64,000 bases of DNA. Source: CAINVV01 sp964506325 (GTDB lineage: Bacteria; Bacteroidota; Bacteroidia; Bacteroidales; Prolixibacteraceae). Shown in pieces: positions 24,710 to 32,641 of this stretch (positions are counted from its first letter, which is position 1; every line of letters begins with the position of its first letter). The stretch is from positions 19,515 through 83,514 of the forward strand of contig CAZDLO010000006.1 in assembly GCA_964506325.1 (NCBI GenBank), in the 5' to 3' direction. Below the pieces are notes generated by a model. It searched no databases, was not told where the DNA came from, and was given only the letters and a program-made list of their open reading frames with translations. The position numbers were made by a program, and so were the translations under genes.

Positions 24710-25471
24710 TTAATCTTTGTTTTTCATCTCTTCCAGCGCCTTACACCGCTCTTCCTCCGCTTTTTGGACAATCTCCTTCTTAAAGATGCTGTTGCGTATT
24801 TTGTTTCTCTCCTTTAATTTCTCGAACAGCAGGCCGTTGTCCAGCGGGTCGGCCGGGACCCTGTTTTCCCCCGGGTCAGCACCCGATAAAACAGAGTTTT
24901 CCGGTAGCCTTGGGAATATTACAGCCGACTCAGGGCAGATTCTTCCACAGGCCGGACAATTGTTTTTACATGCCAGCGGGTTGACCACCTTCAGCTGTTT
25001 TTTGTCAAAATGGTACACCCCAAACAGGCAAAAGCGTGAACACTGTCCGCAGAGGGTACATCTTTCTTCATCAATAACCGGATACCATGCCGGAACTTTC
25101 AACTGGCTCACAACAACCTTGTGAACGGCATTCCCTGCATTTACTCCAAATCGACTGGTGAGCTCTTCCACCATTTGATCAGCCTGCATTCCCCTGAAAT
25201 TCATCACTGTATACCTGCCAAAATCAATTTTATTTTGCAGAAACAAGTATTTTACCGTCCTGGGATAACATGCGATCACAATTTTATGATCATATTGGCT
25301 GGCGATGGCGGATAATTGTTCTTTTTCATGAATGGTAAGAGCACATAAATCATGCAACTCAAATAAGTCAGCATCAAATTTCTGCAATGCCTCAGCCAGC
25401 CTGTCAGATTCAATACCTGAGAATATACCGGCCCCACAATTGCAATATATAATACACAACCTCTCGCTCAT
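24710..25471 (-). CDS. Two-cluster ferredoxin-like protein with HdrA-like N-terminal domain
   Basis: This is a 253-aa protein and the first gene of the terpenoid operon. The N-terminal about 110 residues (LCIIYCNCGAGIFSG, ELHDLCALTIHEKE, HKIVIACYPRTVKYLF) resemble the N-terminal domain of HdrA and related Fe-S proteins, with cysteines at 6, 10, 12, 43 and 68. Residues 135-182 hold two [4Fe-4S] motifs, C138/141/144/148 and C168/172/175/179. The C-terminal 50 residues are charged, helical and probably coiled coil. The protein should carry electrons, and the neighbouring radical SAM enzyme is the obvious recipient; that pairing is inferred from spacing (11 bp) only. Confidence 0.75.
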   Translation of the reverse strand: MSERLCIIYCNCGAGIFSGIESDRLAEALQKFDADLFELHDLCALTIHEKEQLSAIASQYDHKIVIACYPRTVKYLFLQNKIDFGRYTVMNFRGMQADQMVEELTSRFGVNAGNAVHKVVVSQLKVPAWYPVIDEERCTLCGQCSRFCLFGVYHFDKKQLKVVNPLACKNNCPACGRICPESAVIFPRLPENSVLSGADPGENRVPADPLDNGLLFEKLKERNKIRNSIFKKEIVQKAEEERCKALEEMKNKD

Positions 25472-25884
25472 TCCGTGGAATTATCATGTTAAAAGAGGAA
25501 TGAATGTTCCGGCGAATTGTTCCGCCCCGGAAAACTTCCTCCGTTCAGCTTGCCGTAACAAAGAAAGCGAAAATCTGATCAAAGCAAAAGACACGCCGGG
25601 TGTAATAACCTTTGTTCCGGCTGTTTTGGGGTCGTTTCCCTGTCCTTTCCGGCAAAATTCTGAATGGTTTTATTTAATTTATTTTGTTTAAAATTTGTAA
25701 TGATTTCATTTTCAGTATCTATTCGAAGATTCAGGTTCTGAATCCTTTTATTAAGTTAAATTGAACAAAAAATCAGTAAACAGTATAATAGATTGATATT
25801 TAAATATATGAACTTGCTGAAGACTCCGGGAGACCCAAAAATCTGAGAAATTTGTAATTATTAACTTATTTATCAAACAGATAC

Positions 25885-25983
25885 ATGAGTAAGCCTTCCT
25901 ATAAATTTTTATTCCGGAGAATAAACCTTTTGTATTTCCAACTGTCAAAGCAAACAGATAGTGTTTTAGTTTCGGTTAGGTAA
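25885..25983 (+). CDS. Possible 32-aa small protein (or part of a small RNA transcript)
   Basis: An ATG-TAA ORF encodes MSKPSYKFLFRRINLLYFQ plus 13 more residues; it is basic and hydrophobic. It ends only 5 bases before a strong rho-independent terminator on the same strand, although no other gene on this strand lies upstream for more than 20 kb. That suggests a short transcript here. The ORF itself could be chance in AT-rich DNA, and the product is not recognised. A TATAAT-like element occurs near 25786, but no clear Bacteroidota -7/-33 pair was found. Confidence 0.25.
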   Translation: MSKPSYKFLFRRINLLYFQLSKQTDSVLVSVR

Positions 25984-25987
25984 GACA

Positions 25988-26030
25988 GAACCCTTCAGAT
26001 CATCATCAAAATCTGAAGGGTTCAACTTTT
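25988..26030 (+). terminator. Rho-independent terminator of an unassigned short transcript
   Basis: A perfect 13-bp stem (25988-26000 with 26011-26023) encloses a 10-nt loop and is followed by a U-rich run from 26027. There is no annotated gene upstream on this strand apart from the 32-codon ORF, so it marks an unexplained transcript. Confidence 0.75.
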
Positions 26031-26157
26031 TTATACGGCGAGCCATAATTAATACGGCAATTTCAGGTCAAAATCAGCCAGGACCTATGGCCTTGAAAAA
26101 TATTGATGTAGCTTTGAACCGGAAATTTTAACCGGCACTTTTATCATCGCAACGTTC

Positions 26158-26649
26158 ATGGAATTAGAATTTAAAGAACTTGAGGAACAGGATTTGCCTG
26201 AGGTAAAGGCTATCTATGACTGGTACATAGAGTATTCAACGGCCACTTTTCACACAGAACCCATCACCATCAGTCAGCTGAAGGAATTTATTCCTGTAAA
26301 ACATCCTTATTATAAGTCGTATCTAATCCTGGCTGACCATCTTCCTGCAGGTTATTGCTTTCTCACTTATTACAAAAAAAGGCAGGCCTACGACAGGACT
26401 GCAGAGGTTACCATCTATCTCAGGCAGGAATCATGCGGTAAAGGGATCGGAAAGGTCGCGCTTGAATTTCTGGAGAAGAAAGCTGCTGAGCATGGACTGA
26501 AAAACCTGCTTGCGATCATTTCCGGAGACAACGCAGGGAGCATATCCCTCTTTGAAAAATCAGGATATACCAAATGCGCCCATTTTATCAATGTGGGGGA
26601 GAAATTCGGAAAGATCCTTGATGTTGTTGCCTTTCAGAAGGAAATATAA
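26158..26649 (+). CDS. GNAT acetyltransferase, phosphinothricin-acetyltransferase-like
   Basis: This 163-aa protein has the PAT/Bar subgroup opening, LPEVKAIYDWYIEYSTATFHTEPI. The acetyl-CoA binding motif A is EVTIYLRQESCGKGIGKVALEFLE, where QxxGxG appears as QESCGKGIG. Motif B is ISGDNAGSISLFEKSGY. Family members N-acetylate phosphinothricin, methionine sulfoximine or related amino-acid analogues; housekeeping members have unclear substrates. It is cytoplasmic and appears monocistronic, with a TAGCTTTG -7-like box 42 bp before the ATG. Confidence 0.88.
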   Translation: MELEFKELEEQDLPEVKAIYDWYIEYSTATFHTEPITISQLKEFIPVKHPYYKSYLILADHLPAGYCFLTYYKKRQAYDRTAEVTIYLRQESCGKGIGKVALEFLEKKAAEHGLKNLLAIISGDNAGSISLFEKSGYTKCAHFINVGEKFGKILDVVAFQKEI

Positions 26650-26839
26650 CTTCAAAGCTTTCCGGCCCGGTTATTTCCTTTTACAATGGCTTACCCGTTC
26701 AGACACTTTTGAGGGATACGCCTCACCCAAATGCCAGCAATTTTGTGGGTCAGTTTAACCGGGTGAGGACCAGCCACCCTGCCGGTTCAGAAATGGTATC
26801 TCAAAACATCCAACAGACATTCACCTTGCCCGGCTAAAC

Positions 26840-29800
26840 TTAGATAAGGGTATATTCATCAATCACCTTCAACAACTCTGGAACATTCAGAGGTTTTGTC
26901 AGGTATTTTTTGGCTCCTGCCTTCAGAAGTTTGTCCAGTTGCTGCTGCATGGCGTCTGCACTCACAATTACCACAGGGATATTTTTTGTTTTTTCCTCCG
27001 CCTGCAGCAGTTTCAGAACTTCACCGCCATGAATATCAGGGAGATTTAAATCAAGCAGAATCAAAGAGGGCTTGTGGGTTATGGCAAGACCAACTGCTTG
27101 TTTGCCATACGCATTGGTTATCACCCGGATATTATTCCGCTGAATAGACAGGATTTGTTCTACCAGTTCAATATTTGAGAAGTTATCTTCGATGTACAGG
27201 ATAGTTGCTGACTGGTCTTTGGTGTTGGAAACCAGTTCAGCGAGCTGACCGGATTTCTCAACATTCTCCATCTGACTTTCACAGTGTGGTATCTCGATCC
27301 AGAATGTACTGCCTTCGCCCAGGGTACTTTCAGCTCCGATTTGACCACCCAGGGCATCGATAAGTTTTTTCACCACTGCGAGTCCGAGCCCGGTTCCCTC
27401 TGTCCTTGATTTTTCTGCCCCCAAACGCTCAAAGGGACTGAACAGCCTGGGTAAAAACTCGGGAGATATTCCAAGTCCGGTATCAATGATTGAAATTCTC
27501 ACCGGTATATATTGACGTACACTGTCGTACGGCATTTTTTCGGTTTTTACTACCACAGAACCACCCTCTTTGTTATATTTTATGGCATTGCTGATCAGGT
27601 TGAGCAATATCTGCTTGAGCCGTTGCCTGTCTGATTTGACAAAAAGCATGGTCTCGAATGAACTGATCAGGTTCAGGGTAAGGTTTCTCTCCACCGCTTG
27701 TTGCCTGACAATTTCCATCATTTCATAGATGATGCTGTTCAACTGCACGGGCTCAAGTGAGAGCGAAAGATGGCCCGCTTCAATCCGGGAAATATCCAGT
27801 ACTTCATTGATCAGGTCGAGCAGGTGCCTTCCGCTTCGAATAATATGGGTGATCCCTTTCTTCTGACCGGGCAGTAAATCTCCCATTTCAAGTAGCTGGG
27901 CAAACCCGAGTATAGAATTCATCGGTGTTCTCAGCTCGTGGCTCATACGGGAAAGGAATTCGCTTTTGGCAAGGTTGGCATTGTCTGCTTCGATTCTTGC
28001 CCTTTTAAGATCCTCCTCTGCTTTTTTGCGCTCGCTGATATCAACCAGCAAGGTCAGCAGGCACAATTCTTCCCCGACATAGATGCTCTCTGCTGAAAAC
28101 AGCCCGATCATTCTTGAGCCATCTTTTCTGCGGATCTCAATTTCCACATCCCTGACCGGTATTTTCTGTTGAACCTTTTCAAATGTAAGGGAACGGATTT
28201 CGGTATTGGGGAAAAGATCAAGCTGGGCAGATGATTTTCCCAGCACTTCCTGTCGGGAGAAACCGAGGCTTTTGAGGAAGGTAGCATTGACATCCATGAA
28301 AATGCCGCTTTCATAGCCTGAAATTGCCATTAAGGCCGCGTTGGACTGGAAAGCCTTCGAAAATTTTTCTTCTGAAAGTTTTACTTTGGAGATATCCTTG
28401 CTTACCCCGAAAATCACGGGCACGCCATCCCAGAAACCCTCTTTCACCCTGGTCTCCACATGGATATGTCTGCCGGATTTTGTAACTATAGGTACAGGGC
28501 AGTAGTCTGAAACACCTGCAAGCATTTCACCAACAATCCTGCCTGCCTCATCCCTGCGTTCCGGCGGGTGTACCATCAGTACAGAGTGGTCAAGTAATTC
28601 ATCTTCAGTGTATTCCAGCCTGTTTTTCACAGTGTCGTTCATATTGATGATATTCCCGTGCATATCCAGAACCCACAGGAAATCATCTATCGTATTGAAG
28701 AATGTTACATAATTTTGCCGGGTATTTCCCAGGATAACTTCAGCACGCTGGTTTTTTAGCAAACTGGAGAGCATGCTGCCCCAAACCGTGAGGATATTGA
28801 TTTCTGCGGAACTGTAAATTTTTTGTGCCTTGACCGAATCCAGTCCAACAAAGCCTATCAGCACATTTTCAGCCAGCATCGGCAACACTACCAATGACTG
28901 GATTCCTTGTGGCTCGAGTATTTCACGTTCGCCTACCCAGGATTCGGGAAGATCCTTCACAGAAGGGATGATAATGGTCTCCTGTTTTTTTAGAGCTTCC
29001 ATCCATTTGGGGAAAATTTCGGATGGAATATCTTTGAGATTGTCTATTTCAGCAGCAATACCTTCATTGCACCACTCAAAGGTATTGCTCATGGTGACGT
29101 CTCCCTCAGTGAATTCAAAGATATAGGCACGATCCGCCTCCAGTAACTGTCCGATCCTATGAAGTGCCTCCTGGATGGCCAGGTTAATCTCTGAAAGGGA
29201 GCTGACAGCCAGCTTTGGAGTCAGCTGCAACAGTTCAAACTCGAACTCTTCTGCCCGTTTACGCTCTGTGACATCCTGAAGTGTTCCATATGTTCCGGTG
29301 ATTTCATCTTTTTCATTGATCCCCAGTCGGGCGAAAACCTCAATCCACCTGAAACCTCCGTTTTTGGTAAGGTACCTGATCTGGTGACGGCAGTACTCTT
29401 TTTGCCTGTTGATCAACGGTTCAAAAAGTTCCCAGTTTCTGGCTCGGTCGTCAGGATGCACATAGCCAATGAAGGATTGACCCAGGGATTCTGCTACACT
29501 GAAGCCGGTAATCTCTTCCCAGGATTTGTTGAGGAAAATCCATAATCCGGCACTATCTGTCTGAAAGATGATCTCATTGACATTTTCAACAACAGTCCTG
29601 TAGCTTTGCTCACTGGCGCTCAATGCCTCATGAAGCGCTTTTCTTTCTTCAATTACTTTAAGGAGGTCTTTGTTGGTATCTTCGAGTTGTTGGGTACGTT
29701 GGTTAATTTTAAGTTCAAGGGTTTCATTCAGATCAAGGACCTCTTGCTCCACCACTTTGCTTTGGGTAATATCCTGTTTCAGAGCAAGGTAGCCTGTGGT

Positions 29801-30580
29801 TTTTCCCGTTTCATCATGGACCGGAAAAATCGACACGCTTTCCCAGTATAATTCTCCGTTTTTCTTCCTGTTGGTCCATTCACCCTGCCATTCACCTCCT
29901 GCAGTTATTGTTTTCCAAAGGTCTTGATAAACAGCTTTGTTGGTCCTGCCGGATTTGAGCATCCTGGGATTTTTCCCGATTACCTCGCTTTTTGAGTACC
30001 CTGTTATTTTCAGGAATGCAGGATTGACATACTCAATTGATCCATGCAGGTCTGTGACAACGATAAGGACGGGGCTCTGTTCGATGGACAGGGATAGTCT
30101 ACTGATCTCAGTGTCTTTTTGTTTTTTCTCCTTCTCAGCCAGTTTTCTTTCTGTAATGTCATGAATTACAGAATACAGCAATGTTTCTTCACCAAATTTC
30201 ATGGGGCCGGAATGTACCTCGACATCATGTATTTCACCATTTGCCAACCGATGCCTGAAATGAAAACTGTTGTTTTCTTCTCTTTCTGCTTTCTGCATCG
30301 CCAGCAAAACTTCCTCCTTCGACAACATGTTTATATCCGAGATATTCATGTTGCACAATTCCTCATGATTCCATTTATAATACTTGCACGCTGCACTGTT
30401 CGCATCCCTGATATCACCGGTTTCAGGTGAAATAAGCAACATCACTGAGTAGTTGTCCTCAAAAAATGTTTTGTACCTGGCAAGGCTTTGCAGAAGTTCA
30501 GTTTCAGAAGAGACAAGCGTTTGCTCCAACTTTTCTATTTTTTCAATCAGTTCTTCCCTGGATTTATCCTGGTAGTTCAT
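26840..30580 (-). CDS. Soluble hybrid histidine kinase with five PAS domains, GAF and receiver
   Basis: This 1246-aa sensor has no transmembrane segment. In order it has PAS (about 30-150), PAS (165-285), a coiled coil, PAS (325-445, starting SYRTVVENVNEIIFQTD), GAF (455-615), PAS (630-745), PAS (750-870), HisKA, HATPase and a C-terminal receiver. HisKA carries SRMSHELRTPMNSILGFA with the phospho-His; HATPase carries LNLISNAIKYNKEGG and GTGLGLAVVKKLI; the receiver has ILYIEDNFSNIE and SLILLDLNLPDIHGG with the phospho-Asp. It should integrate cytoplasmic signals and phosphorelay to an unlinked partner, since no response regulator or HPt gene is adjacent. Its signal is unknown. Confidence 0.93.
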   Translation of the reverse strand: MNYQDKSREELIEKIEKLEQTLVSSETELLQSLARYKTFFEDNYSVMLLISPETGDIRDANSAACKYYKWNHEELCNMNISDINMLSKEEVLLAMQKAEREENNSFHFRHRLANGEIHDVEVHSGPMKFGEETLLYSVIHDITERKLAEKEKKQKDTEISRLSLSIEQSPVLIVVTDLHGSIEYVNPAFLKITGYSKSEVIGKNPRMLKSGRTNKAVYQDLWKTITAGGEWQGEWTNRKKNGELYWESVSIFPVHDETGKTTGYLALKQDITQSKVVEQEVLDLNETLELKINQRTQQLEDTNKDLLKVIEERKALHEALSASEQSYRTVVENVNEIIFQTDSAGLWIFLNKSWEEITGFSVAESLGQSFIGYVHPDDRARNWELFEPLINRQKEYCRHQIRYLTKNGGFRWIEVFARLGINEKDEITGTYGTLQDVTERKRAEEFEFELLQLTPKLAVSSLSEINLAIQEALHRIGQLLEADRAYIFEFTEGDVTMSNTFEWCNEGIAAEIDNLKDIPSEIFPKWMEALKKQETIIIPSVKDLPESWVGEREILEPQGIQSLVVLPMLAENVLIGFVGLDSVKAQKIYSSAEINILTVWGSMLSSLLKNQRAEVILGNTRQNYVTFFNTIDDFLWVLDMHGNIINMNDTVKNRLEYTEDELLDHSVLMVHPPERRDEAGRIVGEMLAGVSDYCPVPIVTKSGRHIHVETRVKEGFWDGVPVIFGVSKDISKVKLSEEKFSKAFQSNAALMAISGYESGIFMDVNATFLKSLGFSRQEVLGKSSAQLDLFPNTEIRSLTFEKVQQKIPVRDVEIEIRRKDGSRMIGLFSAESIYVGEELCLLTLLVDISERKKAEEDLKRARIEADNANLAKSEFLSRMSHELRTPMNSILGFAQLLEMGDLLPGQKKGITHIIRSGRHLLDLINEVLDISRIEAGHLSLSLEPVQLNSIIYEMMEIVRQQAVERNLTLNLISSFETMLFVKSDRQRLKQILLNLISNAIKYNKEGGSVVVKTEKMPYDSVRQYIPVRISIIDTGLGISPEFLPRLFSPFERLGAEKSRTEGTGLGLAVVKKLIDALGGQIGAESTLGEGSTFWIEIPHCESQMENVEKSGQLAELVSNTKDQSATILYIEDNFSNIELVEQILSIQRNNIRVITNAYGKQAVGLAITHKPSLILLDLNLPDIHGGEVLKLLQAEEKTKNIPVVIVSADAMQQQLDKLLKAGAKKYLTKPLNVPELLKVIDEYTLI

Positions 30581-31401
30581 AAAACAGTTTCTTTGGTTGA
30601 ATTAACAGGTGTGGAATTCACCGGTTGTATATAGAAAAAATACACTGGCATGTTCGGTTTTTGGAAGTTAAATAGTTATAAAACAGCAAGTAAGAGTTAT
30701 CCTTGGATCAATTCTCCCGATAAAATAATTTTGGAAGTGCAATTATACATAAAATGTCATACTTCACATCCAATCTGCAAATTTTAATCAATTCCTCGAA
30801 AGAATCCTGCAGAATTCTGCCCGAAACATGGTAATGCAGTTAATAAGGCCCTGTTATGAAACAATTAACTCTCAATATTGTTTAATAATCAGGGGTTCAA
30901 TTTATCTCTTTGGTGTTAAAAAGTGCCTGGTTTTCAATAATTAGGAGATTATTTGGCAAGGTAAGGTAAATGCACCAACGGTTATGAGTATTTAAAATTA
31001 GCGTAACAATGCAGCTCCAGGCCAAAACACGCTTAAAGAACAGTTCCAGGAGAATGAATAATGAGTTATGAGTCGGCAATTACCGGGAGAACTAATTTGA
31101 CATAAGGGAGGAACCAAATATTGAGGTTTAAACCTTTGGTAATTGAGTGCAAATTTCCTTTGTAACCCTTCTGATTTGTCAGGCAGGGGAACTACCATCC
31201 CTGCGTTTGGGTGCTGCTGCAGATGATTGGGCGGCTATCAGCCGGGTATTTCTTCGATTTGCTCCTCAAAAATACTTTCCCGGGCCGAATGGAGATGAAT
31301 AAATGATTTTCACTGAAACCGTCTGGTTCCTTTTGACGTATCTTCTATTGGTAATGAGGGATATATCAATGTCAAAATTCCGAATATAAATTGTAAAAGA
31401 A
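30581..31401. other. 821-bp spacer without a supported gene
   Basis: This AT-rich divergent spacer lies between the hybrid kinase and the CDGSH gene. Only short ORFs on the minus strand (30897-31079, 30998-31198, 31310-31501) exist; they overlap each other, have no recognisable domain and no ribosome-binding context I trust. A short ATGAATAATGAGTTATGAG repeat relative occurs at 31053-31073. No RNA family, strong hairpin or promoter pair was recognised. Confidence 0.5.
31053..31073. repeat. Short copy of the ATTATGA-type intergenic repeat
   Basis: The sequence aatgaataatgagttatgag is a single-orientation relative of the repeats at 46771-46820 and 62121-62264. Confidence 0.45.
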
Positions 31402-31638
31402 ATGGAACCAAAAATTGCTCAAAAGGCGCCTTATGTTGTTGAACTGGAAGAGGGAAAAGAAATTTACTGGTGTGCTTGCGGCCAAAGCAAGAATCAGCCA
31501 TTCTGTGATGGATCCCACAAAGGTACCGGATTTGTACCGGTAGCTTTTAAACCGCTTGAAACCGGGAAGAAGTACCTCTGCGGATGCAAGTACTCCAAAA
31601 ACAAACCATTTTGTGATGGCAGCCACAGTAATCTCTGA
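31402..31638 (+). CDS. Tandem CDGSH iron-sulfur domain protein
   Basis: This 78-aa protein has two CDGSH [2Fe-2S] motifs: [17 protein letters not shown] and [17 protein letters not shown]. Each has the C-x-C-x(8-9)-C-DGSH arrangement, in which three Cys and one His bind a redox-active, pH-labile cluster. Two motifs in a protein of this size match the bacterial relatives of CISD3 (mitoNEET-related inner NEET protein). The protein is soluble and lacks a membrane anchor. Roles in electron or cluster transfer are proposed for the family but not settled. It is followed by a clear terminator, so it forms a single-gene transcript unless a promoter lies far upstream. Confidence 0.93.
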   Translation: MEPKIAQKAPYVVELEEGKEIYWCACGQSKNQPFCDGSHKGTGFVPVAFKPLETGKKYLCGCKYSKNKPFCDGSHSNL

Positions 31639-31719
31639 TTCTGTGATGCTACAGCATGAATGACTTGTTTTGCCGGAGGCAGTTCAATTACTGCCACAAC
31701 AAACAACCCGGCACTCAAA

Positions 31720-31763
31720 GCTGATATTCCCTCCTTGTAAAGTGGGTATATCAGCTTTTTTTT
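31720..31763 (+). terminator. Terminator after the CDGSH gene
   Basis: The stem gctgatat/atatcagc is extended by ccc/ggg across a single t-t mismatch. The hairpin is followed by eight T residues. It lies 81 bp after the CDGSH stop. Confidence 0.8.
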
Positions 31764-31800
31764 GAAATATCGGGCAGAAAGCGGAAGCAGCTAATTGAAT

Positions 31801-32199
31801 CTATCCGATCTTTTTCCCGGCCATAGGTCCTGGTTTCAGGCTGTGGATTTCTGCAATATGAAGCAGGACGACAGCTTTTGGTTTCGGCATGCCGTTTTTC
31901 TGCGACATTTCAGCTGATCTGTCATAGATATCGCCTTCCGTAAGGACATCAGGCGTGCAAATGAAACGATACCCGTCAAGAATCTCCCTGTTTACAACGG
32001 CAACAACAACTTTCGACCCGTTCAGCACATTGGCATAGGTGGTACCGCCGGTACCTTCAGAAAACATTAGAGTTTCATCATTGACAACCCGTGTGGAGCG
32101 TTTGGGTGCATTATTTGGAGTACCATCCTTACTGACTGTTGCAAGGAAACACTGTTGTGTTCCGATCATTTCCTTCATCTCCTGTGTTAACTGTGCCAT
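31801..32199 (-). CDS. Pyridoxamine 5'-phosphate oxidase-like flavin-binding protein
   Basis: This 132-aa split-barrel protein has the opening EMIGTQQCFLATVSKDGTPNNAPK, a typical flavin-binding beta-barrel pattern. LMFSEGTGGTTYANVLNGSKVVVAVV and GYRFICTPDVLTEGDIYDR follow. Family members bind FMN, F420 or heme-like cofactors and reduce assorted substrates. It lacks the C-terminal dimerisation part of true PdxH, so it is not pyridoxal phosphate synthase. It is convergent with the CDGSH gene and divergent from an aldehyde dehydrogenase gene across a 442-bp spacer. Confidence 0.82.
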   Translation of the reverse strand: MAQLTQEMKEMIGTQQCFLATVSKDGTPNNAPKRSTRVVNDETLMFSEGTGGTTYANVLNGSKVVVAVVNREILDGYRFICTPDVLTEGDIYDRSAEMSQKNGMPKPKAVVLLHIAEIHSLKPGPMAGKKIG

Positions 32200-32641
32200 G
32201 GTTTTAATTTTATATATTTAGTAACTACCGACTGTTCTACAAAATTCAGGCATAAATCTAAGACGTTTCCTGTCACCAAACAACAGGTCTGAATTCAGAA
32301 GATTTTGCGGGACCAGAAAAATATCCGTTGTTTCATTCATTTTGTCGGAAACAGGCATGAATTTTCTTTGGATACCTGTAGTAAGAATGCCGTTATCAAT
32401 CTATATTAAGGGTTCAAAAAGACTGCCGCGTGGTGCCAGTTTTTGCATTGAACATGTTGAAGGATAAATTTTCCGATGTTTGATTACTTTTGCAGGGTAT
32501 CCATGTTTTTCATCATTTTTCTGTTTCCCCGGAAATTCGGGAGGAGCGGCAGAGAGCCAGAGATTTTGCCGGGGAGGGGTAAATCTCCCGGATCATTGGA
32601 ATTACTGAAACCAAATATATTCCGGCACTAAATTATGCACC
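32200..32641. other. 442-bp divergent spacer between PNPOx-like and aldehyde dehydrogenase genes
   Basis: No ORF of note. TACTTTTG at 32485-32492 on the plus strand matches the TAnnTTTG -7 box and could serve the aldehyde dehydrogenase with a leader of about 145 nt, but the nearest TTG (32457) is too far for a good -33. Nothing else was recognised. Confidence 0.4.

Larger units (their letters stand above)
25472..26157. other. AT-rich 686-bp spacer between the terpenoid operon and the GNAT gene
   Basis: This divergent intergenic region becomes strongly AT-rich after about 25670. It holds the upstream region of the leftward terpenoid operon, where only a weak -7-like TTGCTTTG (minus strand, about 25587-25580) is seen. 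It also holds a 32-codon ORF at 25885-25983 followed directly by a terminator hairpin, and a TAGCTTTG box at 26109-26116 before the GNAT gene. No tRNA or recognised RNA family is seen. Confidence 0.6.

Noticed and set aside
25751..25948. 65-codon minus-strand frame in the AT-rich spacer
   Set aside because: Opposes the terminator-linked short ORF and has no recognisable features.
30897..31501. Several short minus-strand frames in the 821-bp spacer
   Set aside because: Mutually overlapping, unrelated to any family I know, and with no start context.
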